From the NCBI RefSeq assembly GCF_000208865.1, contig NC_018390.1:785777-849776 (forward strand): a stretch of DNA of 64,000 bases, read 5' to 3'. This DNA comes from Neospora caninum Liverpool (lineage: Eukaryota > Apicomplexa > Conoidasida > Eucoccidiorida > Sarcocystidae). The translations under genes and the position numbers were made by a program. The notes beneath the pieces were generated by a model. The model searched no databases and was not told the origin of the DNA. It saw only the letters and a list, made by a program, of their open reading frames with translations. Shown here piece after piece: positions 12,222 to 25,116 of the stretch (its first letter is position 1; each line of letters opens with the position of its first letter).

Positions 12222-15200
12222 CTGCAACCGTCAAGCCGGAACACACATCCTTGTATTCGGGGATCTACAGCGGAACCCGGATGGCACAAACTGCACTGCA
12301 TATTCGCTTTTCAACCCTGGAATCCGCCGTTCTCACCATGTCGATGGCATAGGTATACGCCCTCGTGTTATACCACCACGGGACAAGCACTGCAATCACG
12401 TTTGAAGTCTTGATTAGTTTCTCAATAGAGTGTAGCTGCTTAATATCTCGGAGCGTGCCAAGCGGCCCCTTGATGTGAAGGACGCACACCGTTGATTCAC
12501 ACTTCTTACTCACTGAAACAGCGGAACGCCTGTACGATCAGTCCACTGCATCGACTCTAACGTCCATACCGCGCAAGGCGGTTGGAATCTCTAGGTGATG
12601 ACTTTCAGGAGAGTGATATCCTTCGAGCAGATCCACAGACGAGCGCATAGACATGTCGGAGCTTGAGGCATTACCTGAAGCGGGACATGGCCCCAGTGAA
12701 CCGAGGGAGACGCCTTGACACTCACGCATACAGTGGTTAGCATACGTTTTTCCGTCTTCGCCGCAGTTTAGTTCAAATATGGGGGAACAGGAACAGTCTG
12801 CGACAAAATATTGGTCACAGTGTACATTTAATGCTAGAACGGGGAGTTATCGAACGACGGCACACGTGTCGAATTCGATAGATTGCGTGTTTGATGCTCT
12901 CGTTGGCGTGCGCCTTGGTGGGATATCTGCTCCTTCCCATACTGCTGAAGCTGGAGACCTGGGGCACTGTATTTGCTGTATTGGCAATTCCGATCGTGTA
13001 TTCCTTGGTACAGCATCACTCGTGTACGATGTTGCCTTGTATGGCTCGATGGAGAAGAAGGCTCCTCCATGTGAAGCCTTGGAGGTGTACTCGTATCTCA
13101 GGATATCGAAAACAGCGATTGTGATCCCCGGGCATCACCACAACAGTTCCTTGTGGAAACTAGGTGGCAGGAAGCGTTTGACATGCCCTCTAACTTTGTT
13201 CAGAGGCGGCTCGCTCACCTTCTTCTGTGCAACGCCCTTCGTGTTTAAGTTCAACGTCGTGGCATTCTCGGAAACACTGGTTGACATACGTCTTGCCGTC
13301 CGCCCCGCAGTTTGGTTCGTTGAGCTTCGGACAGAAGCACGCTGGACCATGCGGGGACGAGGATACACAAAACCGGACTCACCCAACTGCAATCATATCC
13401 CTGGATCATGTGATGCGACTCGGAAGAGGCCTGGATCGGGAACATTCACTTTCGACCCCATGTTCCTTTCATTTTTGAAGCGTTTGTGTAGTGGTTATAT
13501 GCCATGTACGCTCAAACTCATAAACTCTTCAAAAACCGATCTGCTGGTGATACGATAAGCTGAATATCCACCATCGAAATTGGAATCGCTGAAGACGTGT
13601 GAAACACATGTTTATGGCTGGTGATTGGCACAGATATGAAACAAGAAAAGGCGTGGCCTCGTACGCTGGGCAGGAGGCGTGACGGGGGCGTTCGATTCCG
13701 GGTCTGAAATCAGCAGGGGAGAGCACATCCAGAACACACCCGAATGGCGAAAAGGGCGGCAGCTGTCGTAGCCATGACAGGGCGGTAGTACATACTAGAA
13801 TGTTTTAAAAATGAAATTCTAAAACTAATGACGGTAGATGTTCCCTCCTTTGATTACTCTCGGTTGTGTACGTTATCTTGTCCACAGGCACAACTACGTT
13901 TTCAAAATCAAGCTTAAGAGGAGCGCGGTGTTCAGCGACACATTCACAATAGCTCTGCACGGGCCTTGGCTACTTTATTACCGAAACAGTCTGGACCTTT
14001 ACTTTGGGGAGCATATACTACATACGACTAGTGGGACGGCAATCCTCACCCTCGGATACGGCCAGTCGGAGAAGCGATTCACTGTTTCGTTCCTCATTCC
14101 TGTTCTAGAACTGGGCAGGACCTCAGTATAAAGTTGTTCTACCAATGAGCATGAACATGACGAGTCAACTTCTGCAGCGACATACACTTACTGTCATATT
14201 GGTCGCACGAATCTGTCCCCTTGAGGCCGACACCCTTACACTCTCGAAGGCACTGATTGGGATAGGTCTTTCCATCCAGCCCACAGTTGATATCCAGCGT
14301 GAGGGGACAATCACACTCTGTACAAAAAGATTCCACCTAGCTTTCTCACATCATAGATCAATCAAACAAGTTTTTCAGCATCTCGAGGCACGAACGTATC
14401 GTTTTGTCCAATATTTTTCCTCTTATTATGCTTTATTGGAACTACCTTTGCCCAGTCGAAAACCGAGGCGTAACGAAAGTTGAATCGGATGAAAGTGAGC
14501 GTATCCCTGTGGCGGAATAGTGGCAGCCATTCGCGTAAAACATGTTTGTTTGTTAACACGGAAGCTAGACTGGCCTCTTGTTTTCATAGTTCAGGACGAG
14601 CAACTCCTGTGCTAACAAACTCGCGCATGGTACATCGACGATGGCCATGCCCACGACTCAAAGACAGGTTCTTACGTGCGCTCGGCCAGATATAAAGTGT
14701 ATCTGGTACTGCGTAGCTGGCCGGAGCAGACTTGACCAGTTACACGATTTGTCCTCGCGTTTCCTTTGAATACTAGCCAGATACAAGTTCATATTGCAAC
14801 GCTGGCGAAGAATCTGGCTGCACTGTTGAAAGTGAAATTTTGGAGCACGGATGCTGAAGTTGCAAGTGTGACATTTATCTCTTACCCTCGTCGGTACACG
14901 GGCCTTCGTGGAAGAGTTCTACGCCTGCATGCTGCCGCAGGCAGTGGTTGGCGTATGTGAGTTTGTCTGTGCCGCAGTTTGGCTCGTAAAACCTTGAGCA
15001 GCCGCAATCTGGGAGCAGAAAAGCAAGACCGAAGGGGTAGCCAAGGCTCTGCAGACGCGGGTGTTCTTCGTGTTAAAACGATGTCTAGGTTAGCAGGACG
15101 GTTAGTGGGGCCTTACGCTGATGACGACTGTTTTGATGCATTCTAGGTACTCCATCACCTATCAGCAAGCGGGTTCGTGCAACTGGATGGCCGCCCCCTG

Positions 15201-18200
15201 GCACTAGTATCAATATCAACACGCATCTAGCTTTTTTCCATAAATTTTCGTTCAGATGGCGAATTTAAGAACAACATCGACTGTCACCGAACGTGGAAGC
15301 ACTTCACAAGTCACTCTCATTTTCTCCATACCTCTGTCTTAACCCCTTCTCTGCCTGTTCTACTGATTCCCTAGGAAGTGATACAGAACACCGGTGCGCG
15401 TGCAATTTTGTCACACCCTGGTCTCTCGGCTCTCTCACCTGACTCTGCTTTGCTCGGCGGCATTGATGTTGTGGTTGTCGTTGCTTCAAAACAGCAATGG
15501 AAAAAACTTAAAGCGGCATTTTTGGTACAGATCCTTGCTCCAGACAGCGCATCTTCGTCGAAGCCGAGCAGGCGATTTTCCTGATCTCAATTAGGACTTC
15601 ATTCAAGTGGCAATCAGGTTTGTGCCAGCACATGCATCGCAGCCAATTGTAATCGTTCTACAGTTGGAGAAGGCTGCGTCTACGGCGGTTTCACTTCCCG
15701 TCTCGTGCAAGGTAACCGGGGAGTATACTTCTGGTCGCGGTTCTGTGAAACCAAGATCATCCTCAACGCGTGCGAGGCTGCTAACTCCACAGAAAAGCAA
15801 TTTTCCCTATCGCCGAGCCACAGCGACGGCGGTTCGGCCCATCAACCATTCAACGTTCTTTTGGGTGGAAGACACTTTATCGTAGACTTAAGGTGTTAGG
15901 CTCCCTTACCCTCAGTTTCACAAGGTCCTTCGTGTTGGATAGCCACGTTGTCACATTCGCGAAGGCAGTTGTTCGCGTACGTCTTGCCGTTCACACCACA
16001 ATTGAGCTCTACTCTCAGAGGGCAATGACAGCCTGGAAAGCAAGTCCGTTCACACAAGCCAACGTGCATTCCCTTGTCGGTTAGGGTTCTAGGGTAATAT
16101 CTAAAACGTAAAGAAGCTAGAGGATTCACGGCGATGCACAAAGATTATCACCGCCTGGTAACTTGTAGGATTGGAAGAAGCGGCAGGCCTTCTATGGGCA
16201 CCAGATAAGATAATTTCCAATCCGGACACCCCCATTTCGAGGAGACAGCCTGTCCCATCCGTCTACGTGCGTGATTCTTGGCAACACCTTCCACACAGCG
16301 CACAGAACGGACTGGGCATAGCAATGCGTTTTCGCACGCATATGGTAAACGGGAGCACCAAATCACAAGTAATGCTCTTACTCTCTTCCACGCAGAAACC
16401 CATGTGTTTGAGGCCGACCCCGCCGCACTGCCGAAGACAGTGATTAAGATAAGTTCTTCCGTCGTCGCCGCAGTTCAGCTCTAGAATTTTCCGGCAGGTG
16501 CATCCAAGCACTGCGCAATCACATCCTCACTTCCAGGAACAAAGTGTGAGCATCAATGACGGGTCACCTCAAACTGCAACTAACGTGTTACTGAACCAGT
16601 TTCAGACAAAATGGCAACTATAGTGATGCGGGACAAACAGTCAACAGAGGCCAGCATAATCCCTCCACAACTGACAAAGGCCGAGGAAGGAACTAAAGTA
16701 CAGGAAGGTGCAGAGATGCCTACACATTTCTTTCACGACTTATATAGCTCCAAACTCTTGAACGCGACGCAAGGCGCGAAAACTCCTGCGTTTTTGTTGA
16801 GATGCGCTCCTTCAATCGCAGGGACGGCCACTCCAGTCTAGTCCGCGCCCACGCGGGAAGTAGGCTGTTTCCTGCAAGGCTTTCAAAAACGATTAGGAGC
16901 ATTAGAGGCATTCGACGATAGACTTTCATTGAACAGCGAACTGCTTCTCACCTGTATGTGGACGGTCGTTGGTTTGTTCGCCGACAGGTTCTGGAGACGG
17001 TACAACGGACGTGTCTGAGAACAAAGTTTGCAACGCCGCGTACGACCACGCAGCCCCTAGGAGTCGATTTCATTCCTTCGAGAATTAGGTGGGACCGAGG
17101 CATTACTAACCGAACGGTATGTAGACACAATCACGAAATATTCTAGAACGACAGATTCGAAGATGTCGACAAACCGATTCTCTGGAGGAAACGCCATCGG
17201 AAACCCACGCAAAACATCGTATTTGTATAAGCGTCATCGGTGGTGCGCCTGTATGGGCACCGGAGCTAAGGGAAAATATCTGTGTTGCACAATGTCGGCC
17301 TCCTCTGGAGTCCATGGGGAATGCGGCCAGCATTCGATGCGATCAAGAGGCGTAGTCCCCGCACGAGGCGCTGCGTCCTCTTATCGCAACAGGAGAGGGA
17401 GTCCCGTTTCTAAGCAGGCCTCCGGCAGATTTCTGCCCGAGCACCAAGAAAGGCTAAAAACGGGAACATGTAGCTACATTGTGGTAGGAATGCTTGCAAT
17501 TTGTTCGGATGGTGCGGGATGAACCTCAATCGAGAAGTCAGTGTGCTGACCTGAAGAGATACATGCGCCTTCATGTTGTAGAATGACGCCTTCGCACTCT
17601 CTGATGCAATGATTCACATACGTCTTGTCATTGGTCCCGCAATTCGGCTCCACGTGTCTGGGGCAGTGACACTCTGAAGGCAGATCCGGCCTCACTGTTG
17701 CAACAAATTGACCTCAATGCCGATGGCCTTGAGACCAAGGGCCCACAAACGCGCAGCTGCAGAATGACAAAACTGAGCGTCCCTTCAAAGGCAACAGATA
17801 TGGCAATCTCAAATTCGTTGTCAACCTATGCGCAAAACTTCGGCTCACGGCACTGGAGTATCCAGATACTGGTCAAAGACACAGACGACAGAACGTTACA
17901 ACGTTTCACTTGGTGGAAAGGTTACGGCTACCGCGGGCACGCCGCGGACACTGAAGGAGGAAAGGCCCCCCGATGCAGACCTGAAGCTGAACGCCAGACG
18001 GCGGTGCGACGCGCTCCCAGTATCATCGTCAAACAGAGAAAAGTTATCCTGGTAACGCAGCTTACTCGGAGAGATATTTGTCGGAGTGGACAGTGCAAAC
18101 GTGTTCTTTGAAATAAACGAAACTTACCCTTAGTTATAGGGGGTGCAAGAGAGTTCGTCGTTGGCGGTGACGCAGCTGACATCGTCACAGAGGGAGCACA

Positions 18201-18568
18201 CAATGGAAAATCGAGGCCGTTTTTCTACTTGGAAGGCTGTTGTGTTTTTTCTCTTCATTCCTGGGCCCAGGACTAGTCCGCGTTTCAACGCAGCAGACCT
18301 GTCTCTAGCAACGCTCAGTGTAGGGCAGTCCGTCGCCTCTGTCAGCAACGCCTTCTGATCGCTGACGGCGTCCTTGTGCATACAATCACAACGCGGCCTG
18401 CAGCTATCTTGAGTCACCCGAAGGCGGTCAATGTCCCTTGTTTAGCATGGTCAACCCCAGTCGCCGTATACCGTAAATGACTCTCATCAGCTAGAGAGAG
18501 CACTCGAGATTAGAGTTAAAACCATCTCGGGTCACTTACATGCCTCGTCGCAACGAGCCCACTGACCA

Positions 18569-18607
<39 letters not shown>

Positions 18608-21600
18608 GTGGGTTTTGCCTATATTTCTCACCATATATGCATACGTATATGCAGGCGTATACCGAGAAAGGTTTACCTGTTTTGTGCGAATAATGGCACA
18701 CACGTCCCTGACTTCCTCATGTTTCCAAAAGAGGCTGTTTGGTAGTCACCGCATTGGAGTGGAGTGACTCGTGAAAGTCTCAAGTAGCCATTCACCATCA
18801 AGACAGCAAACACCCTGCCACGGTATTGCCCAAATGAGGCGGTCCCACAGGCCTGGTGTTACACACAAGCGACACTCCACCAACTGGAGTCGCTGAAAGT
18901 GCCGAATAAATCTCCTCATTCACAAAAACAGTATTCTCCAATCCTGTCTAGACACTAGAGTCCATTCCTTACCACGGAGGTTTTGGCTGGTTGTTAAGGC
19001 GTCTGCTGAAGCATATCACAGAGCAGGAAGGGGAGAATTCGGAATTTTCAGCAAACAGAAACAAACTTGAATTTCAGGTATGCCGTTTCCCGGAGCAGAC
19101 TGTTTTACTTTGCAAGCGAACCGTCGCTGTATCTTCGTTGTTTTTAGGATCGAACTGCCGCGTTCTCCATAGCAGCAGCTTCCGGTTATGTTAGCCACAC
19201 GCAGGAAAAATTGCTTACTGAAGTTGGAGGCAAAAAAAACTGGCACAGAACATGAGACGACAGGCCTCCTGTCCAAAGGCGGTCGTGCATGACCAACAGA
19301 CTGCCAGGGTCCGGAACCGATTTAAAACACACATAGGAACAAGAGCACTGTGAAAATCTGCCGACACTCAACTGGCAGTAATGGAAAATTACTACAACAG
19401 GGCATTACGTTCTCCTGTTGTACCGGATCTGTAGGCCCATTAACATCTGTGGAAGCATCCAGTTCTGCTACCGACAACATTGCGACCAAAACGGACAAAC
19501 AGAAAATATCTCTCTCCGCTGCTATGTCCACCCCGCGCAGTGAAAAGGCGTAGGAATCGGGTGAAGTTGCATTGCCTGCTTTGTATCGCTAGACGCCATA
19601 TATTCTGGGTATTGTTTCCCCTACGGGCTGTGGAAATAGCACGCTTCCGCCAACACAAATGCACCGCAGTTTTGCCCAAATTGCTGCAGTCGGGTGTGCT
19701 GCAGTACCATATAAGCCCCCTGATCGGTCTTAGTCACATTGTTCCTGTCAGCACGGTTTCCGTCATTGTGGGGTTTGACCGCATATACGATTGCTCGCTG
19801 TGTCTGCTCCGAATCAACCGGCACATGTCTCCACCCATTTGAGGAATCTGTTTTAATCGTAGCTACTCTAGCATTTTCATCCTGCCAAGTGCGCACGGAG
19901 CTTTATTCTCCCGAAAGTTGCCACCACTTCGTGACAAAGGTAGTTTCGAACTAAACCGCATGTACGTTACGTGTTTTCCAACAGAAGGTAAACAACCAAT
20001 CTCTGCTGCGTACTTATCTTCGAGGTACATGGCCCTTCGTAGTTCAGTTGTACACCATCGCATTCCCTCATGCAGTGGTTGTAGTATGTGTTGTTGTCTA
20101 CGCCACAGTTCAGCTGGGCCTTCTGAGGGCACCTGCACTCTGAAGGGACATGCACACAAGGACTACGAGGCAATCTACCAGTCAGTACGTCGCATGAGAA
20201 CCCTTCGGTTTGGCATGTAGCAGGCACCACCCCCCTGACAGTCACATGCACCTTCCCCGAGTATTTCACTTTCCATCCGGAAAAAAGTTCGTGTGCTCTT
20301 GTGGGCTTGCACGAACGAACCAGCGAATGACCTTGCATCCGCTGCTGAGCAGGGTACCTACCTGTCTGCGTTGGCATGACACTCTGACCCGACAGTGTGC
20401 CTGCATTAACAAGATCGCAAACGAATCAAGAGAAGTGTAAACTCATATCGCTACAGTGGCACCATTGTTCGGGTACGCATTTGCCTCTGGGTAGGGTTTA
20501 TGTGCGGTCGACAGACTTCCTTGGGATGGCCTGCGGCGTCAGCAATTGGCCTAGTGGAAAATCAGCAAGGCCACGAAAGGATTAGCTAAACAAGCTTGTC
20601 ACAGTATTTTGTATTATCAGACGGCAGTGAATTGAGCTTTTGTGTATCTATCTGTCTATCTATTTACACGTTCATGCGGGAAGGCACATCGACATACAGA
20701 CATGAGATCGCTTTCGGCTCGAGCACCATGCACGTCCGTCATATACGACCAATAGGATCTTGTAATTCGGCGACAACAGATCTGTTGTGATGTGTCAGCC
20801 TGACAGACGTGTTCTTGTTCAATTACGACTCTCGTTAAGTACACGTTTGTTACGCCACACGGTGTTCAGGACACGCGGATACTGCCGCAATTCGGGACGA
20901 CAGTGTGCGCATTTAGCTGAAGCCGTCTGTTCGGACGGACTGAGTATCAGAACATGATAAGCTTTCGGCTCTGTGTGAACGATTTTGAGAACATTTCGCG
21001 GCTTCCATCGAAGCTTAGTTTAGTTCAAGTCGTGCTGGCATGGTGGCAGTCAGCCTTGGAGCTTAGGTTTAATCGTTCATCCTGTAGTCCCTGTCGACGA
21101 CATCTCCTGGCGGTTCCCGAGCACGCTCAAGCACAAAGGCCTAGTGGGCCGCAGACGAATGCCACATCTCTTCCCCTCGTCGATCCGATAGTCCCCGCGG
21201 TTGCTCTCGTTTGGTGACGAGTCCTGACCGGTGACAGTGAAGAACTTTGTAGAGATGCGCTGGATACCTTATGATACAGCGCGTATATCAGCAGGCATAT
21301 ACTCAGAAGCACCGAATGACTTTGTCGCTTGGCGCTTGCTCGCTTCCGTCGTCAGAGAGCGCTGGTACGTGGTCACCAGGATCGTCCTCGTATCGGTAAG
21401 ATTTTGAGATTCGACTCTTTTCTTTGGCCTCAGCTGTCTCTGGTAACCATTCTTGGAGAAAGGAAGGCCACTGAAACTCATCTGCTACTAACACAGTCCC
21501 TGCAGTAATTCGCAGTGGCACCTCTTGCACCGCATCGGCGCGGCTGCTCGCTTCAGAACATACGCTAGCGCACCCAGAATAAAGGCTCCTTCATTTGACA

Positions 21601-23635
21601 ACCAAGAGTCTTGTTTTTATGACTTGTGGTAGATCGCCATCAGCTCGGCGGTCAGGATGATCCATCCGAAAGTTTGGCTCTACGAGGTCACCTGCTGCAT
21701 GTTCAACGCGGGACAGCGGCTTGACATCCTCATCTGCGACTGCCTTACTCTCCGGATTTGGACGGTGTTAATAATTCGGGGACAGTGGCGCAATGCGCGT
21801 CTACGAGTCAGTGGAGTGACGAACCGAACGGAAACTCCATTCCGGCTGTGTTCCGGTGTGCCACCTCCACCAGCCTTGCGCCACTCTTTGATTCGGAACT
21901 ATGGAGCTCGCAAGGTCCATTATTCTTGTAGGAACCTCTCAAACGTTGCCGTCATCTCTTGCTCTCCCTTCCACCACTGTCGCATTAATATGTTGAGTGT
22001 TGGTCGGCGAGCCGATGCCTTCCTCACGCACCACCAGAGCTGGCTATGACACAAACACTTTATATGCGTTACCTAGGAGCGGCGCATGAACGTGTTCTCT
22101 GGATTGCTTGCAGAACACAGGGCCTTTACGAGTTCCTCCGATATAGTCGGGCTAGGAGAGGACTAAACCATTACTGACACGGGCACCAGTCAGCAGCCAC
22201 CCTTTTCCCTTTTTTTAACCTCAAGGGCGAAGGCCCCCCGGCGTGTGTGTACATATATTTGTATGCACTCACGTACACGTACGGGCGCGTACGTGACGGC
22301 TGGCGGGAAACTTCCAAGCATATATTTCCTCTACCTGTCGTCGCAGGCATTCCGTTTTTATTGAGGTCAAGTCGTACTTAAATCATGTGAAACACTATGC
22401 TGTGGTAAAGAACTGTGACTCCCTGGCGACCTTGCCGTACCTTCGGAAAAGCAGATCTAAAAGAATGCATTGTATCACATTCGGTACAGGCGCTGTAAAA
22501 AAGAGTGCATTTTGTTCCATACGGGCTGTCTGAGAGCTTACCCGTAGAAAAGGGGCTTTATTTGGCATACCTGTTGTGCAGTAACCCAGATGCTTGAGGC
22601 GCACGCCGTTGCACTCTCTCAAACAGTGACTCGAGTATGTCTTGCCATCCATCCCGCAGTTGACGACAATGCTGGCTTCGCACTGGCAATCTCTCGACAC
22701 CGCTGAATGCACACGAGAGATTGAGGGCAACATCGCACAGAGTCTACACATCTGGCTGCCGTTCAAGGTCTGTGCAGCAAAAGGGCACTCATCTCTCCAA
22801 CAGCAACAATTCCAAAAGAAAGCTGAATGCGTGGGCATCCCTAGGCTTCTTGATGAAGCGTTACGCTTCACCTCCCTATGAGAAGCCGGGAATTATTTGA
22901 CGTCAAAATATCGAGTGAGTCACAACGTCTGACGGATAGTTTCGGAGTCGGCATGGCAACCTTCGTTTGAATCGTCATTGCAGACGAACTTTTGAGAAGC
23001 CCCAAAAGCGAGCAAATTGGATACCCAGTTAGTGAAAAGTGGAACAGTGTCAGCTGTCATCAGAAGAAGCACCGCACTGGACAACTACTCTATGCGAAGA
23101 TATCTTTGCAAGAAGACACGGTTCTCGCAGACCTCGGCCTAAAATAGGACATCCCACTCTCTCTCAGAAACTACTCCAAATGCATACTTGGCTGTCGTTT
23201 CCACTACACATTCTAGTAGAGCACTGACACCTCCCAACTCGTTCCCTACAACATCGTTTGAACTGCGATTGCGTTTTACTGCAAAATTGTCACCACGAGC
23301 TCGAGAATATGGGAGACACGTGACAGAAGGTGCCACAGCGCGAAAGACTTTTCATATACCCATTCCAAAAACCATCGCTATGAGCAACCTAGCTACAAAC
23401 ACAAACCGAAACGTGGAATGCCAGCGCAACGACGCAAGGCGTCTTCCAAAGAGCCGCACGCTGAGTTACGTTACGAAATGGCGATATTTGTACGAAACAA
23501 GCAGCGCTGGCCATCAACCTTGGCTGCCGGAACTCCGAAAGCCAACTTACAGTTTGTCGATATTCCCTCCTCTGCGCCAGCCAGTGGCTGGTAGACGGAG
23601 ACCAGCACGAAAATGAGAGACATGTATCTATTCAT
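11980..23635 (-). CDS. secreted multi-domain Kazal-type serine protease inhibitor, nine Kazal exons plus Thr-rich tail
   Basis: Eleven exons, read on the minus strand: 23635-23551 (signal peptide; start MNRYMSLIF, hydrophobic core, likely cleavage after LAGA), then Kazal exons 22702-22571, 20139-20014, 17673-17551, 16510-16382, 16032-15910, 15008-14886, 14317-14192, 13341-13219 and 12797-12675, then 12221-11980 with a stop. Every junction is phase 1, so the sum is in frame: 1455 nt, 484 residues. Each domain exon shows the pattern C-x-C-x7-C-G-x5-Y-x3-C-x3-C ending in C, the short-spacing (non-classical) Kazal fold. Such proteins block serine proteases by offering a rigid loop at the second residue after Cys II. 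In-frame TGA precedes the first ATG; a second ATG four codons in is also possible. Toxoplasma has secreted Kazal inhibitors (TgPI-1, TgPI-2), but I cannot say this is an orthologue. Introns reach 2.4 kb and could hide a further exon. Confidence 0.85.
18573..18605. repeat. (AT)n microsatellite, about 16 units
   Basis: An uninterrupted AT dinucleotide run in the 2.3-kb intron between the second and third Kazal exons. It may vary in length between isolates. Confidence 0.95.
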
Positions 23636-25116
23636 CGTTCAAAATCACGAACATACTCATCCGCAAGGTTCCGTGGTCAGCGATGGCACATTCTAGGTCA
23701 TGTGGTACCGTGCCACCCGAAAAAACTGGGCAGTGCACAGGCGGTATGTCTTCGCGTGGACACGAGGGTGGTCCCCCCAGAAGCCAGCTCAGTTTCAGAT
23801 CGGGCTCTCAACAAAATGTACACATCCACTCCAGCCCACAGAACAGCAGCAAGACAACGAGGGAAGGCGAATCCCAGTGTATTTTGGGCGGGATCCACCG
23901 AGAAGGCCGATCACCGCCACTCAAATCGTGCTCGAAGTTACGTTTCGGATGCGGGAGTACCGTATAATAATTGAAGCTGTCGCTTGAGCCTATTTCCACC
24001 TTCTGAATGTGGATAACAAAATCTGTGACTAATTGTTTCTGTGCCTACAGAGCAAGAAAGTGCCCCCCGGCAAGTTTTTGGCTTCCCTGCCCCTCTATCC
24101 ATCGTCGGGTGTACGTCTCCTCGTGTCTCGAGAGCCACGACTTTCAGTAGCTATCGAGCGGGGCCTCACGCATCAGTGACAGCCTTCATTAATCAACGCG
24201 TCACAAAGACGATCCGGTTGGTTCGAGTACATGGTAGTATTCCAGCCACGTGTTTGTTCGTCCAGGCCAGACTGTTTTTATGCTAGAGAAGCAGTTGTCA
24301 CTGTGACCATCGGAGCCTCATTCACGGGGGCATTGTCTCTTTCCCTTGAAACATTTACAACAGAGTTAGCACGTTGCCCGGCAATTTCATTTGCATCGAC
24401 GTTGCATCATTTTTCCTTGCCCACCGAGGAAACTCACTCACAGCGAAAGATACCTGAAGCAAACTAGAACCTATATCCACAGGCCACGCCCTCTATACAG
24501 CAGCTGACGCACTGCAGAAAACTAACTGCGGGGGGTGATAAAAAGGCGGTGATACAAATAAACAAATGGGGGATAAGGAGGAATTCACGGCATGTGGAGT
24601 TGGGAGGGGGGGGGGGGAGGTTTTCAGCGGAAGTTATCATGCGTCGGTTCTCTCTTTCCATCCCCACTTAAGTGCTTCGCATCGCAGCACCGCGCCCGAT
24701 GTCCGAGAATTTTGGATTAAAGAAAGCGGTTCATTGTGGAAGACGACTCGGAAGCATGTCAATGTGTTTCTCTGGTTACCTTGGGAGTTGGAGTCGTGGC
24801 GACATGGGACAGGGAAACAGTACCACTAGACGGGTCGACGGAATTGCGTTATTTTTCTTTCCATCTGCAACAATACTCTGTGTTGGAAGCAGGCCGTCTT
24901 CACCTTGCAAATATAGAGAACTTCGACTTCGACCAGCGCGAGCATCGCGACTTCCATGTATATATATTCTTTAAAGCAACCACCGAATTCAGTGTAATCA
25001 GAGGTTTGTGCTAATCTGCATTAGAGTGGTTCTGGTTTTTCGTAGAACCTGCAACGCCTCATCGTCAGCGAAAGTGCAAGTGCGCGTCGACGCTTCATCA
25101 CTCCTAGTGAAACGAC

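Noticed and set aside
18130..18417. Minus-strand frame with CDC as a possible further Kazal exon
   Set aside because: No NCG or TY motif, and the nearby acceptor is in the wrong phase for the Kazal series.
19621..19700. QNCG-like match on the minus strand as a possible Kazal exon
   Set aside because: Lacks Cys I/II and the TY and Cys V motifs; a short chance match.
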